Assembly (NCBI RefSeq): GCF_003062295.1
Contig: NZ_PYCN01000040.1
Span: 1-45,986 of the forward strand
DNA: 45,986 nucleotides
From: Bradyrhizobium algeriense
GTDB lineage: Bacteria; Pseudomonadota; Alphaproteobacteria; Rhizobiales; Xanthobacteraceae
Direction of reading: 5' to 3'
A program made the position numbers and the translations under genes. Every line of letters begins with the position of its first letter. Positions within the stretch are counted from its first letter, which is position 1. The notes beneath the pieces are model-generated. The model had not been told where the DNA came from. It did not search any database and worked only from the letters and a program-made list of their open reading frames with translations. Shown here piece after piece: positions 1 through 7,677 of the stretch.

Positions 1-215
1 TCATTGCCGCTCTGCAGGCCGCCGAGCGTGGATATGACGTACGCCTCCTCTCGGACCTGATCGCGACGCGTGTCGATGCGGATCGTTCACTTGCTCTGGA
101 TCGGATGGCGCTTCATGGCATCTTGGCGACCACGGTGCGCCAGATGCTGCTGGAATGGGCGGTATGTCTGCATGATCCGCTTTTGACGCAAAAAGTTCAG
201 CAGCTTCTATCGTGA
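1..215 (+). CDS. Isochorismatase-like cysteine hydrolase, C-terminal part only
   Basis: An open frame enters from the left edge (codons from base 3) and stops with TGA at 213-215, giving about 70 residues. It reads as the last helix-strand part of an isochorismatase/nicotinamidase-type hydrolase: an AAERGYDVRLLSDLIATR segment followed by LATTVRQMLLEWA, which resembles the family's usual GA-x-TT-x-E-x-VLFEW ending. The catalytic Asp and Cys would lie upstream of the window, so activity and substrate cannot be judged. Whether the full gene is intact is unknown; everything downstream for 2.7 kb is broken genes. The family call rests on this terminal motif alone. Confidence 0.55.
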   Translation, partial: IAALQAAERGYDVRLLSDLIATRVDADRSLALDRMALHGILATTVRQMLLEWAVCLHDPLLTQKVQQLLS

Positions 216-331
216 TCTGGGTTGCCCCGGGGCGCCTTGAGACGTCCGGACGCAGGCTCGCGTGAAGCGAGCCCGCGCGGCATCGGCCTTGCGGCGTCGA
301 TCCTGACGCAGACATGGTACCTGGGGCTCCC

Positions 332-998
332 TCAGAACGTCCCTTCAATCGGGATGATCGAAACCAGTTTCGGCAGCTTGCCTCTTAGCGCGCGCTCGAT
401 TTCGCCGCGGCCATCGCGTAATTCGGGTTCGATGAAGAGAAGGCCAAGAGCTCGGTAGATGTCCTCCTCCTTGGCGGCGATCACGGTTCGGCCTTTGTGG
501 AGCCCGTGCACCTCAAGCCTCATGCCCTTCGTGTCGGCGAGAGACCGGAGCCCTTCCAAATGATCGGCCGATCCGGTGGCCTGGAGGAGCAGAGCGCCCA
601 AGTGCTTGCGGTCGGCCACGTAAACCTTCAGGCCCGACGAATCCCGGATGGTCGGTTCTTTCCGAAACCGGCGTTTCTGCCACCAGGGCGAGCTCTCCGA
701 CGAGCTCGCAGCTCCGTCTCAAGTCGCCGGCTATGGTCACGTGCTTCAGTTCGGGTTGTGTCTTCTCGAGAGTTTTCTTCGAATGCTCGAGCAGGGCGGC
801 GGCGCGATGCAGATGAAGCAGCCCCGCGCTGCCCTTTGCAGTTTCGAGATTGTGCAGGATCTTCGTCTGCACTGCCGCACCGAGCCCCTTGGCCTTCTTG
901 ATCCGGTCTTGCTTGGTAGCTGCTTTCAGTTCGTCAAGCGAGGTGATGCCAAGATCCTTGTAGAGGCGCAGGACCTTGTCCGGGCGCAGCCCCGGCAT
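332..998 (-). pseudogene. PolX-type DNA polymerase fragment (frameshifted, both ends missing)
   Basis: Two reading frames on the minus strand together resemble the middle of a bacterial family-X DNA polymerase. The first (from the ATG at 998) carries helix-hairpin-helix-like sequence, MPGLRPDKVLRLYKDLGI, followed by a helical stretch ending LRRSCELVGELALVAET. The second frame (619-332) continues with ADRKHLGALLLQATGS, a palm-like EVHGLHKGR segment and an EEDIYRALGL motif typical of this family. The N-terminal part, a stretch at the frame change near 620-680, and the C-terminal PHP exonuclease domain are absent; the protein is about 200 residues instead of about 570. This is a dead remnant. 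Confidence 0.6.
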
Positions 999-1080
999 GG
1001 TAGCAATTCCAGGACCCCTGCGGGAATCTCCTCCCGGACCTTTCCCGTGCTGGTTTCTGTGCCCAGAGGGAGGACCTGCA

Positions 1081-1365
1081 ATGAAGTGGTGTGCCCGCTG
1101 CGACAACTGTCATTGGGTGTGCGAGGAGCATCCGGATCAGCCGTGGTTAGGCGCGCGCGCTTGTACCTGCGGCGCTGCCGGAGCGGCATGCCCGGTCTGC
1201 AATCAATCCGATGAGTCCACCGCGCCGGATCTTCCCGAGGGATTTCAGGCGGATGTCGAAAGCTCTCAGCAGTTGCCGCGCTACACCGGCGTCGACATGG
1301 ATGATCCGAACCGGCCGGAGATCGAGCATTTCGGCAACTGCCCGGTTTGCGGCGCCCTGGTTTGA
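1081..1365 (+). CDS. Small Cys-rich (zinc-binding-like) protein, probably fused to a second small gene
   Basis: An ORF of 94 residues starts at ATG 1081 just after a GGAGG at 1068-1072. Its first half, MKWCARCDNCHWVCEEHPDQ with later CTC and CPVC pairs, reads like a short conserved alphaproteobacterial protein with several CxxC pairs that may bind zinc. The second half, from Met at 1297, reads like a different small protein (see 1297-1453), so the normal stop of the first gene seems lost and the two run together. Role unknown. The repeated CxxC pairs are visible; zinc binding is an inference. Confidence 0.5.
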   Translation: MKWCARCDNCHWVCEEHPDQPWLGARACTCGAAGAACPVCNQSDESTAPDLPEGFQADVESSQQLPRYTGVDMDDPNRPEIEHFGNCPVCGALV

Positions 1366-1453
1366 CATGCGCGACCTCGGCCAGGTGATGGCGCATATGC
1401 ACGGCGAGCAGCCGCTCGATCTAACGGGTAAGCCAAAGCCAGATGAACAATAG
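1297..1453 (+). pseudogene. Small CPVC zinc-finger-like protein, frameshifted
   Basis: From ATG 1297 the frame reads MDDPNRPEIEHFGNCPVCGALV and then meets TGA at 1363-1365. Removing one T from the GTTTGACATG run at 1361-1370 would restore a continuous frame that goes on DMRDLGQVMAHMHGE and ends at TAG 1451-1453. The reconstructed protein, about 50 residues, has one CxxC and an HMH pair, suggesting a single zinc knuckle. A single-base insertion therefore appears to have broken it. Function unknown. Confidence 0.5.
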
Positions 1454-1477
1454 ATCGCGCGAAGCGCTGGTGGAAAC

Positions 1478-1564
1478 TCAGCGCATCTCTCGTATGAGAG
1501 CGAAGACGACCGCAGCAAGTACGACCAGGGCGGCAAAACCGGCGATCCAGTAGATGATATCCAT
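1478..1564 (-). CDS. Putative 28-residue single-helix membrane peptide
   Basis: A short minus-strand ORF starts at ATG 1564-1562 and ends with TGA at 1480-1478. The product starts MDIIYWIAGFAALVV, continues as one hydrophobic helix of about 20 residues and ends in a charged tail (IREMR), the layout of a small inner-membrane peptide. No obvious strong ribosome-binding site is visible and I do not recognise the sequence. It could be a chance ORF, but a full helix with charges only at the end is suggestive. Confidence 0.35.
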   Translation of the reverse strand: MDIIYWIAGFAALVVLAAVVFALIREMR

Positions 1565-1917
1565 GGCCCGAAACGCGCCGCCCTCGCCGAACGTTCCTCG
1601 TCAGACCGTCGATACGCGGACCTTTGCGGGTAGACGACATTGACCCAGGCGTGCTGGACTGCATGCGAGGCGGCCTGGCCTCTATGCCCCCAAAGCCCCG
1701 AAGGCAGGTCATCCTCCTTCCGTCGCCGGTCGCTCGCGCTGGGCGGCCGGCGCGGACTGGAGCTTCTGTCAGCGCGAAGCGCTCGCTACCCACAAACGGA
1801 ATGGCCGCAGCTTGCTCTGCGGCTTACCGGTCAGATTATGCTTGTCCGTGCTGAAATGCTTCACCTCGGCTGCTGGCACCAGCAATAGCAAGCGGGCACT
1901 ATTTCTGCTCCGGGAAA

Positions 1918-2037
1918 TTACGGAGCGGCAGCGTCACAGGACCACAAGGTCATGAACGCTGAAACGACGGCGAGCCACATCACCACGGTGATGAAAATGG
2001 CGGCAACCCAACCAGGGCCTCGGCGCCGATACGTCAT
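1918..2037 (-). CDS. Putative 39-residue single-helix membrane peptide
   Basis: The minus-strand ORF starts at ATG 2037-2035 and ends at TAA 1920-1918. It encodes a positively charged N-terminus (MTYRRRGPGW), one hydrophobic helix (VAAIFITVVMWLAVV) and a short tail with one Cys. The positive-inside arrangement fits a one-pass inner-membrane peptide. It lies 350 bases upstream of, and on the same strand as, the 28-residue peptide at 1478-1564. No family recognised; lack of comparison leaves the call tentative. Confidence 0.35.
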   Translation of the reverse strand: MTYRRRGPGWVAAIFITVVMWLAVVSAFMTLWSCDAAAP

Positions 2038-2253
2038 GCAAATGGCCAATCAAAAAGAGGCCAAGCGTGACTCGGATTTTGCGTTTGTCAACCGAGCGAC
2101 CTGACAGCCGGCGGGGCGGCGTCTCGGTTTGCTGCCCATGCCGAAACGATTATGTCGGGTATGTTGCAGACCCGACAAACAAACCAGATTAATTGTTGTG
2201 GCGGGAAAGGGGGCTTTCACCGGAGTCGCTCCCAGCCCCCTTCGGGGTTGGAT

Positions 2254-2382
2254 ATGCGTATGTTCCCGGAATCGATAAAACGTCCCGCTTGTAAGCGGTG
2301 CGGCACTCGAACCGCGCTCGTAACGCATCGAACCAGAGGGCACAGGGCTCGAAAGCCGGATATTTACGTGCCCGAACTGTGA
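2254..2382 (+). pseudogene. Possible remnant of a small zinc-ribbon protein
   Basis: One plus-strand frame reads FPESIKRPACKRCGTRTALV, resembling the opening of short rhizobial zinc-ribbon proteins with a RPPCPKCG-type start. The second Cys pair expected near the end is absent (the tail reads PDIYVPEL), so if the relation is real the gene is decayed. Weak call based on one motif. Confidence 0.22.
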
Positions 2383-2586
2383 GTCCACACCGCGCACGTT
2401 GTTGTTGACCCTATCGGGTTGGTGACATGGTGCACATCTCGCTATGTCATTGATAATCGAAGCTTCGTTGCCGCGGATCTTGTGATACTGCGCGACCATT
2501 CGTCACGGCATGACCGACTTCCTGCCGATTCAGGTCAGCTCCCCACGTTCGGCGCGTTCGCCATCTCGGTAAACAGGAATGTTGTG

Positions 2587-2811
2587 GGTCCCGATGCCGG
2601 CGCAGGCACAGAGCGGCCGATCCTCGTTTAGCGCGAACCAGACGACATCCCTCTTCGTTTCGGGGTTCGCTTCGGGGCGCATTCGGCAAAGCCGTTGAAG
2701 GGCACGAGGCATCGGTTGTCCAGCTTGAGCCACACGCGCCAGTGTGGCGACGACGTGTTCCGGATGTTGCTCACTGGCGGGCCGCCGGTCTGGGCGACTC
2801 AAGCCGCAACG
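2587..2811 (-). pseudogene. SRAP/YedK-family (abasic-site DNA-protein crosslink) remnant
   Basis: A minus-strand frame carries PNPETK-like and DVVWFALNEDRPLCACAGI segments that match the centre of SOS-response-associated peptidase (YedK/HMCES) proteins, where a WFAL...DRPLFAFAGIW stretch is characteristic. Neighbouring frames hold further pieces (a RCLVPF-like stretch near 2710-2740), so the region has several frameshifts. The catalytic N-terminal Met-Cys and the C-terminal half are missing. No functional protein is expected. Confidence 0.55.
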
Positions 2812-2982
2812 GGTCGGAGATGTGGACGAAAGAGCGCTAACGCCTGAAAACTGCGTACGCACGCGTCAAATGAAGGCTTTTCGATTGCGTCTTGTGGCAT
2901 GCTCCCTTTTTTTGCACGTCGTCCCCTGCATACGATCGGTAGCATCGATTCCAAGCGCCGCCCACACACAAAAGGACCAAAA

Positions 2983-3273
2983 ATGAAGAATGAGAAGAAG
3001 CCAGGAAGTGATCAGGGCACGGATTTCGTCGAAATCACGATGGTCGTGAACGGTCAGCCTGTCGTCATTAAGGCCGTAGAGGAGCAGCCGCTGCATGTGG
3101 CCCGCCAAAAAGCGCTGGAGGAGACAAAGAACCTGGCTCAACCGCCCGAGAATTGGGAGATCAAGAACGAAGCGGGCGAGCGGTTGGATCCGGACAAGAA
3201 GCTAGGCGAGTTTGAGTTTGGCAAGGAAGTGACGCTGTTCCTGAGTCTCAAGGCTGGCGTGGCCGGTGGCTGA
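2983..3273 (+). CDS. DUF2604-like ubiquitin-like protein ending in Gly-Gly
   Basis: The product has 96 residues. ATG 2983 is chosen because AAGGA lies at 2972-2976. The N-terminal 14 residues are polar and probably flexible. From residue 15 an EITMVVNGQPVVIKA strand-turn-strand, a helix (residues 35-50) and further strands fit one beta-grasp domain, as in DUF2604 ubiquitin-like proteins. The chain ends AGVAGG, so the Gly-Gly is already terminal and needs no trimming, as in mature ubiquitin. It is the first gene of a four-gene operon with E2-like, JAB and E1-like genes, so it is most likely the modifier attached to targets. Only one ubiquitin-like domain is visible, whereas some described BilA proteins have two. 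The family assignment is by fold pattern and context. Confidence 0.75.
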   Translation: MKNEKKPGSDQGTDFVEITMVVNGQPVVIKAVEEQPLHVARQKALEETKNLAQPPENWEIKNEAGERLDPDKKLGEFEFGKEVTLFLSLKAGVAGG

Positions 3274-3889
3274 CCTCCAAACTGTCGATCCCGAGGTCTC
3301 GCGCGTAAAGTTCGAGCGGGAGCTTGCCAACTATCGGAGCATGGAATCGGCCTATCGCAAGAGGGGCTGGATCCTGCTTGACGCAGAGTTTCCGGAAATC
3401 ATCGTGGTTTTCGCGGCGACTAAGCTGAGACCGCCTCCGATCGTCGCTGCCATCGTGCTGAATTTTACGGATTATGATCTGCGGCCGCCCTCCGTCAGGT
3501 TCGTGGATCCTTTCACGCGCGAACCGATACCCGCCAAATTGCTCCAGGTGCAAATGTTTCGCCGTGCGGCAATCCCCGGCGCAACTCCCGAAACCACTCA
3601 GGCGCTGGCCCAGCGGGGCGGGGTGCAACTGACAAACATGATTCAGTACAACAGCCCTGATGATCGGCCATTTATTTGTCTTCCCGGCATTCGCGAATAC
3701 CACGACAATCCCGCTCATACCGGTGATTCATGGCTGATGCATCGAAGCTCTGGCGAAGGATCCTTAGCTTTTATCCTCGAAAAGATCTGGCAGCACGGGG
3801 TAAATCCGATCGAGCATTACCAGGTGCAGGTCCAGGTCCAGATTCCGGCGCTGAACGTGCTGCCCTTATTACTGGCCGTACCGGAATGA
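3266..3889 (+). CDS. Prokaryotic E2-like (UBC-fold) conjugating protein
   Basis: The product has 207 residues. It starts at GTG 3266, overlapping the end of the ubiquitin-like gene by 8 bases, and its stop overlaps the JAB gene's ATG (ATGA at 3886-3889), so translation is coupled on both sides. A beta-rich first half (residues 40-100) leads to RPFICLPGIREYHDNPAHTG (residues 134-153) and then GDSWLMHR, a pattern I associate with prokaryotic E2 family E. Cys138, just before the conserved His-rich turn, is the best candidate for the cysteine that carries the modifier. The end holds an odd VQVQVQ run. The expected role is transfer of the ubiquitin-like protein from the E1 to targets. The E2 call is moderately sure from motif and neighbours; the catalytic residue is inferred. 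Confidence 0.7.
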   Translation: MADLQTVDPEVSRVKFERELANYRSMESAYRKRGWILLDAEFPEIIVVFAATKLRPPPIVAAIVLNFTDYDLRPPSVRFVDPFTREPIPAKLLQVQMFRRAAIPGATPETTQALAQRGGVQLTNMIQYNSPDDRPFICLPGIREYHDNPAHTGDSWLMHRSSGEGSLAFILEKIWQHGVNPIEHYQVQVQVQIPALNVLPLLLAVPE

Positions 3890-4374
3890 ATCAGATCGCG
3901 GACGTTACGGTCCTCTCGGTACCGCGGGGCTGCGTGGACGAACTCCATGGCCATTTGCGGAAAGTGGGGCGTGAAGGGCATGAAGGTCTCGGCCTTTGGG
4001 TAGGCCGTCAGACGGGGCACCATTTTCAGGTACATAGGACTCTCATTCCCGCCCAACGCCACATACGTACTGCCGACGGGGTGTGCGTCGTAACAGGACC
4101 TGAAGAGCTGCATCGCATAAATGTATGGCTGTACCGGGAGAAGCTTGCGCTAATTGCCCAGATACACAGTCATCCCGGCCGAGCCTATCATTCCAGCACG
4201 GACGACGAGTACGCGATCGCCACGACGGTGGGGTGCTTGTCTTTGGTCGTGCCGGACTTCGCGCGAGTGCCCTTCGATCTCAGGAACGTCGCATCGTACC
4301 GGCTTGACGGGGCTGGAGTGTGGCGCCCCCTGTCGGTTGGCCAGGTTACGCGGATGATTTTAATCAAGGACTGA
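3886..4374 (+). CDS. JAB/JAMM-family metalloprotease (deubiquitinase-like)
   Basis: The product has 162 residues, starting at ATG 3886 inside the stop of the E2-like gene. A complete JAMM zinc motif is visible: Glu33 in GHEGLGLW, then HSHP with His94 and His96, then Ser104 and Asp107, spaced as in JAB peptidases (H-x-H-x7-S-x2-D). Such enzymes cut after Gly-Gly of ubiquitin-like proteins, releasing them from targets or maturing precursors. Because the partner here already ends in Gly-Gly, removal from targets is the likelier job. There is no signal peptide, so it acts in the cytoplasm. A GAGCTGAACG-like spacer of three bases separates it from the E1-like gene. Confidence 0.85.
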   Translation: MNQIADVTVLSVPRGCVDELHGHLRKVGREGHEGLGLWVGRQTGHHFQVHRTLIPAQRHIRTADGVCVVTGPEELHRINVWLYREKLALIAQIHSHPGRAYHSSTDDEYAIATTVGCLSLVVPDFARVPFDLRNVASYRLDGAGVWRPLSVGQVTRMILIKD

Positions 4375-4377
4375 ACG

Positions 4378-5913
4378 ATGGCCATGGCCAACTTCATGGA
4401 CCGTGCGGCGTCGGCGGCGTCGCGGGTGCTGACCAATTTCAAGTTCTCGGCGTTCGAGGAAAGGCTTGCCGCGCAAGTGATCGGAGTGTCTTTCGACGGC
4501 GCAGCCGTGCAGTCGCCGGAAGGCAGGGCCAGTCTGGATATGATCATCAGGCTGTTGTCGCGTCTTTATCCGACGATCGCGCTGCGGCCGCTCGATGCAA
4601 AGGCGAAGGATCATGGTCCAATCCTGGAGTTCCTGGCGAAGTCCATAAATCCTGAGATCGAGCTCGCCAAGACCAGGAAGGCCGTCACGGTTTCCGTGGT
4701 CGTTGGAAGCAGTCCGTCGCGCACTAAGTGTCCGACCTTCTTCATCGGCTCGGACGGATGGAGAGCTAAGCTTTCGAGCCGCGGTCTGGTTGGCTCCGGC
4801 GAGTCGATGAATCCGTTTGGCGCGGGAGCTGCGTCATGCTTCGCCGCAGCCAACGTCTTTCGGACGGTATTTGCCGACCAGCTGGATCAGGGCGACGCTG
4901 ACGAACTTATCGACCTGTCAATGCTGACCTACGCCCAGGGCACCCCTGACTCCGGTCCGGGCTTTGAGGGAACGGATATCGGCGAGACTCACCTCGTCGG
5001 GCTCGGCGCGATCGGCAATGGCGCCATTTGGGCTTTGGCTCGCACGGCGAGCCTTAAGGGATCGCTCCGTCTGGTAGACCATGAGGAGGTCGATCTTTCG
5101 AATCTGCAGCGCTACGTGCTGGCCGGCCAACGTGATGTTGGTTCACCAAAAGTGGATCTGGCGCGTGCCGTGCTCGCGGACACGGCGCTGGAAGTGTCGG
5201 CGCATTGTGCCAAATGGGACGTCTATGTGAGCGACCGGAACGATTGGATGTTCGAAAGAGTCGCTGTCGCATTGGACAACGCTCCGGACCGCATTGCCGT
5301 GCAGGGGGCGTTGCCGAAATGGATCGTAAACGCCTGGACACAGGAGCTTGATCTCGGGGTATCGCGCCACGGCTTTGATGACGGGCGGGCATGTCTGGCC
5401 TGCCTTTACTTGCCTCACGGGAAGATCAAGGACGACGACGAGAAGATGGCTGAGGAGCTGAAGATGCCGGAGGCCCAACAAGAGATCCGGGATCTCCTTC
5501 AGACGAACAGGCCGGTGGATGTAGGTTTCGTCGAGCGTGTCGCCAAGGCCTTCGACATCCCGTCCGAAGCCCTTAAAGAGTTTGTCGGCCAGTCTGTCCG
5601 AGCGTTTCACCAGCGGGCAATCTGCGGGGGGATTGTCATGCGCCTGACGGACGGAGCGCAGCCTGTGAGAGCCGTTGTGCCGATGTCATTTCAGTCGGCT
5701 CTCGCTGGCATAATGTTGGCGGCGGATCTCGTGAAGCACGCTTCCGGGCTTCTGAACCTGCAGACCACAAGCACACGGATTAACCTGCTTCGTCCACTCG
5801 CGTCGCATCTTCACGATCCCAAGGCGAAAGATACGTCGGGACGGTGCATCTGCGCCGACGAAGACTTCTTAGCCGCATACCGACGAAAGTACCCAAGCTG
5901 CAGAGCTCGTTAA
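4378..5913 (+). CDS. ThiF/E1-like ubiquitin-activating enzyme
   Basis: The product has 511 residues. ATG 4378 follows an AAGGA at 4366-4370; a second ATG in frame at 4384 is possible. The N-terminal 190 residues form a domain I do not recognise. From residue 204 a Rossmann nucleotide-binding site is clear: HLVGLGAIGNGAIW, then LVDHEEVDLSNLQRY (residues 232-246), the E1 signature contacting ATP. CLAC (339-342) and CIC (490-492) pairs could bind zinc. Cys416 in AICGG is a candidate for the thioester cysteine, but this is a guess. The enzyme would adenylate the ubiquitin-like protein's C-terminal Gly and pass it to the E2-like protein. It ends the operon; no further gene follows for 180 bases. 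Confidence 0.8.
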   Translation: MAMANFMDRAASAASRVLTNFKFSAFEERLAAQVIGVSFDGAAVQSPEGRASLDMIIRLLSRLYPTIALRPLDAKAKDHGPILEFLAKSINPEIELAKTRKAVTVSVVVGSSPSRTKCPTFFIGSDGWRAKLSSRGLVGSGESMNPFGAGAASCFAAANVFRTVFADQLDQGDADELIDLSMLTYAQGTPDSGPGFEGTDIGETHLVGLGAIGNGAIWALARTASLKGSLRLVDHEEVDLSNLQRYVLAGQRDVGSPKVDLARAVLADTALEVSAHCAKWDVYVSDRNDWMFERVAVALDNAPDRIAVQGALPKWIVNAWTQELDLGVSRHGFDDGRACLACLYLPHGKIKDDDEKMAEELKMPEAQQEIRDLLQTNRPVDVGFVERVAKAFDIPSEALKEFVGQSVRAFHQRAICGGIVMRLTDGAQPVRAVVPMSFQSALAGIMLAADLVKHASGLLNLQTTSTRINLLRPLASHLHDPKAKDTSGRCICADEDFLAAYRRKYPSCRAR

Positions 5914-6097
5914 CTTCGATCTGATCACTATGGAAGGCCTCGCCTCACGGTAGGCGTGGCGAACGTGCGCTCCAACCGGACGCGCTGTTTTCACTTGGAA
6001 CGGCTGCCAAGCTATTGAAATTGCTGAGGGGGCGCCTTTTTCCAAATGCGCCTTGAAGTTGTTGGATTATCAACCGCATTTGGATTCCAGAACACCC

Positions 6098-6670
6098 TCA
6101 ACAAGAGCGCGGAGAGGGTGGATCACTCCACCCCTGGGTCACGCCCATGCCGGCCGCCTCGATCGCAACCGCAACCGACTGCACGATCGCGGCAAAGCGG
6201 ACCACAGTTTGGATGGCCGCCGAGCTGACGCCGGCCTCCCGCAGCGCCTTCTCATGGGCGTCCATGCAGGCGCCGCAGCCGTTGATGGCACTTACCGCCA
6301 GCGACCACAGCTCGAAATCGGTCCTGTCCACGCCGGGATTGCCGATCACGTTCATGCGCAGCCGCGCCGGCATCGTCTTGTATTCCGGATTGGAGGCGAG
6401 GTGAACGAAGCGGTAGTAGACGTTGTTCATCGCCATCATGGAGGCCGCGGATTTCGCCGCCGCGACCGCGGCCGGCGTCATCACGACGGCCGCCGCAGAT
6501 TCCATTGCGCCGATCACCACGGGATTGCGGGCCGCAATCGCGGTGGCGAGCAACAGCCCGTATTTGCTCTGCGGTAATAGCGTCTCATCCGACATCATCG
6601 ACGCCAAGTTGAGTCTCACGTCCTTGGCGAAATCGGGAATTTGGTCCTTTAGCTGTTCAATCGACATCAT
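6098..6670 (-). CDS. ahpD: Alkyl hydroperoxide reductase AhpD (carboxymuconolactone decarboxylase fold)
   Basis: The product has 190 residues from ATG 6670 (or the adjacent ATG 6667, which gives the usual MSIEQLKDQIPDFAKD start). AhpD is a small thiol reductase that re-reduces AhpC. The redox centre is intact: Cys132 and Cys135 in NGCGACMDAHE with His139, plus Glu120 in the FELW segment. Length is slightly above the usual 175-185; the tail WSDPPSPRSC may be a changed end. It lies three bases after ahpC on the same strand, so the two form an operon for peroxide detoxification in the cytoplasm. Nothing suggests damage. Confidence 0.92.
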   Translation of the reverse strand: MMSIEQLKDQIPDFAKDVRLNLASMMSDETLLPQSKYGLLLATAIAARNPVVIGAMESAAAVVMTPAAVAAAKSAASMMAMNNVYYRFVHLASNPEYKTMPARLRMNVIGNPGVDRTDFELWSLAVSAINGCGACMDAHEKALREAGVSSAAIQTVVRFAAIVQSVAVAIEAAGMGVTQGWSDPPSPRSC

Positions 6671-6673
6671 GCC

Positions 6674-7228
6674 TCAAGCAACTTTCAGGGTTTCGCCGCC
6701 TATTTCGCGGTTACAGGCGCAGAGCTCGTCGGTCTGCAGGGCATCCAGCACGCGCAGCGTGTCCTTCGGGCTGCGGCCGACATTGAGATTGGTCGCGTAG
6801 ACGTGCTGGATCGTATTGTCGGGGTCGACGACGAATGTGTAGCGATAGGCGACGCCGTCGGGCGAACGCACGTCAAGGCCATCGACCAGCCCGCCCTTCG
6901 TGTCGGCAAACTGCCAGATCGGCAGATGGTGCAGGTCCTTGTGCGAGCGCCGCCAAGCGAGCTTGCAGAACTCGTTGTCGGTCGATCCGCCTAGCACGAC
7001 CGCATCGCGGTCGGCAAAATCCTTCGACAGGCGGGCAAACTCCGCGATCTCGGTTGGGCAGACGAAGGTGAAATCCTTGGGGTAGAAGAAGATGACTTTC
7101 CATTTCCCAGGGAAGCTGTTCTCCGTCAGCGTCTCGAACGCGCTCTGCCCGTTCTCCTCGTGCAGGTGAAAACCGGGCTTCACGCCTGTGATTTCGAACG
7201 ACGGTAACTTACTTCCAATTCCAAGCAT
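6674..7228 (-). CDS. ahpC: Alkyl hydroperoxide reductase AhpC (peroxiredoxin)
   Basis: The product has 184 residues, starting at ATG 7228 after a GAGGAC ribosome-binding site. This is a 2-Cys peroxiredoxin that reduces hydrogen peroxide, organic peroxides and probably peroxynitrite. The peroxidatic Cys57 sits in KDFTFVCPTEIAEF and the resolving pair is Cys170/Cys172 in DELCACN, the AhpD-linked type. It is first in a two-gene operon with ahpD. No oxyR is adjacent, and I find no clear OxyR site in the 440 bases upstream. In rhizobia such enzymes protect against the oxidative burst during nodule infection, but that is context and not shown here. Confidence 0.95.
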   Translation of the reverse strand: MLGIGSKLPSFEITGVKPGFHLHEENGQSAFETLTENSFPGKWKVIFFYPKDFTFVCPTEIAEFARLSKDFADRDAVVLGGSTDNEFCKLAWRRSHKDLHHLPIWQFADTKGGLVDGLDVRSPDGVAYRYTFVVDPDNTIQHVYATNLNVGRSPKDTLRVLDALQTDELCACNREIGGETLKVA

Positions 7229-7677
7229 ATTGTCCTCACAAGATTGCTTCGCGTGGAAACCGATGATTCCAGCCTCAGGCGAAGCAAGCGATATGCCAGG
7301 TGATCTCGCGATTCAACTGGCGGAAATGCAACAAACGGATGCTCGTCGTGGAGGCATCTTAACAGCATGGTTTCGATTGAATGGTCCTGCCGTCCTGCAT
7401 CAACAACTGAGCATGTTGCCGTGCTCGACCGGTTGCGCGCCTTTGAACGATTAGCCCAACTCAACTGTTCGGGTTATGATGCCGAAGGAATGCGCTTGAT
7501 TAAGATGAAACCCAGCGCGCGCGGCAATGTTCCGCCAAGCCACTGGTCGCTCCCACGACGCGCACGAGGACAGCTGATGTGAGTTGGCGCGGGAACCGGC
7601 ACTGACGGTGTTTTGATCGAGCCAATGACGCGGCGGACATTCTCCGGGTCAAAATTGTGGATGCCTCCCGCCCGTGA
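7229..7677. other. Gene-free stretch upstream of ahpC
   Basis: This stretch lies between ahpC and the DUF2478 gene. It must hold the ahpC promoter on the minus strand. No convincing OxyR dyad, tRNA, terminator or recognisable coding remnant is visible; short ORFs in both directions look random. Confidence 0.4.

Noticed and set aside
1..348. A 115-codon minus-strand ORF at the left edge
   Set aside because: Low-complexity Arg/Pro/Ala-rich product opposite the recognisable hydrolase tail.
2270..2345. A tRNA-like run with CTCGAACC and short stems
   Set aside because: No acceptor stem or consistent cloverleaf on either strand.
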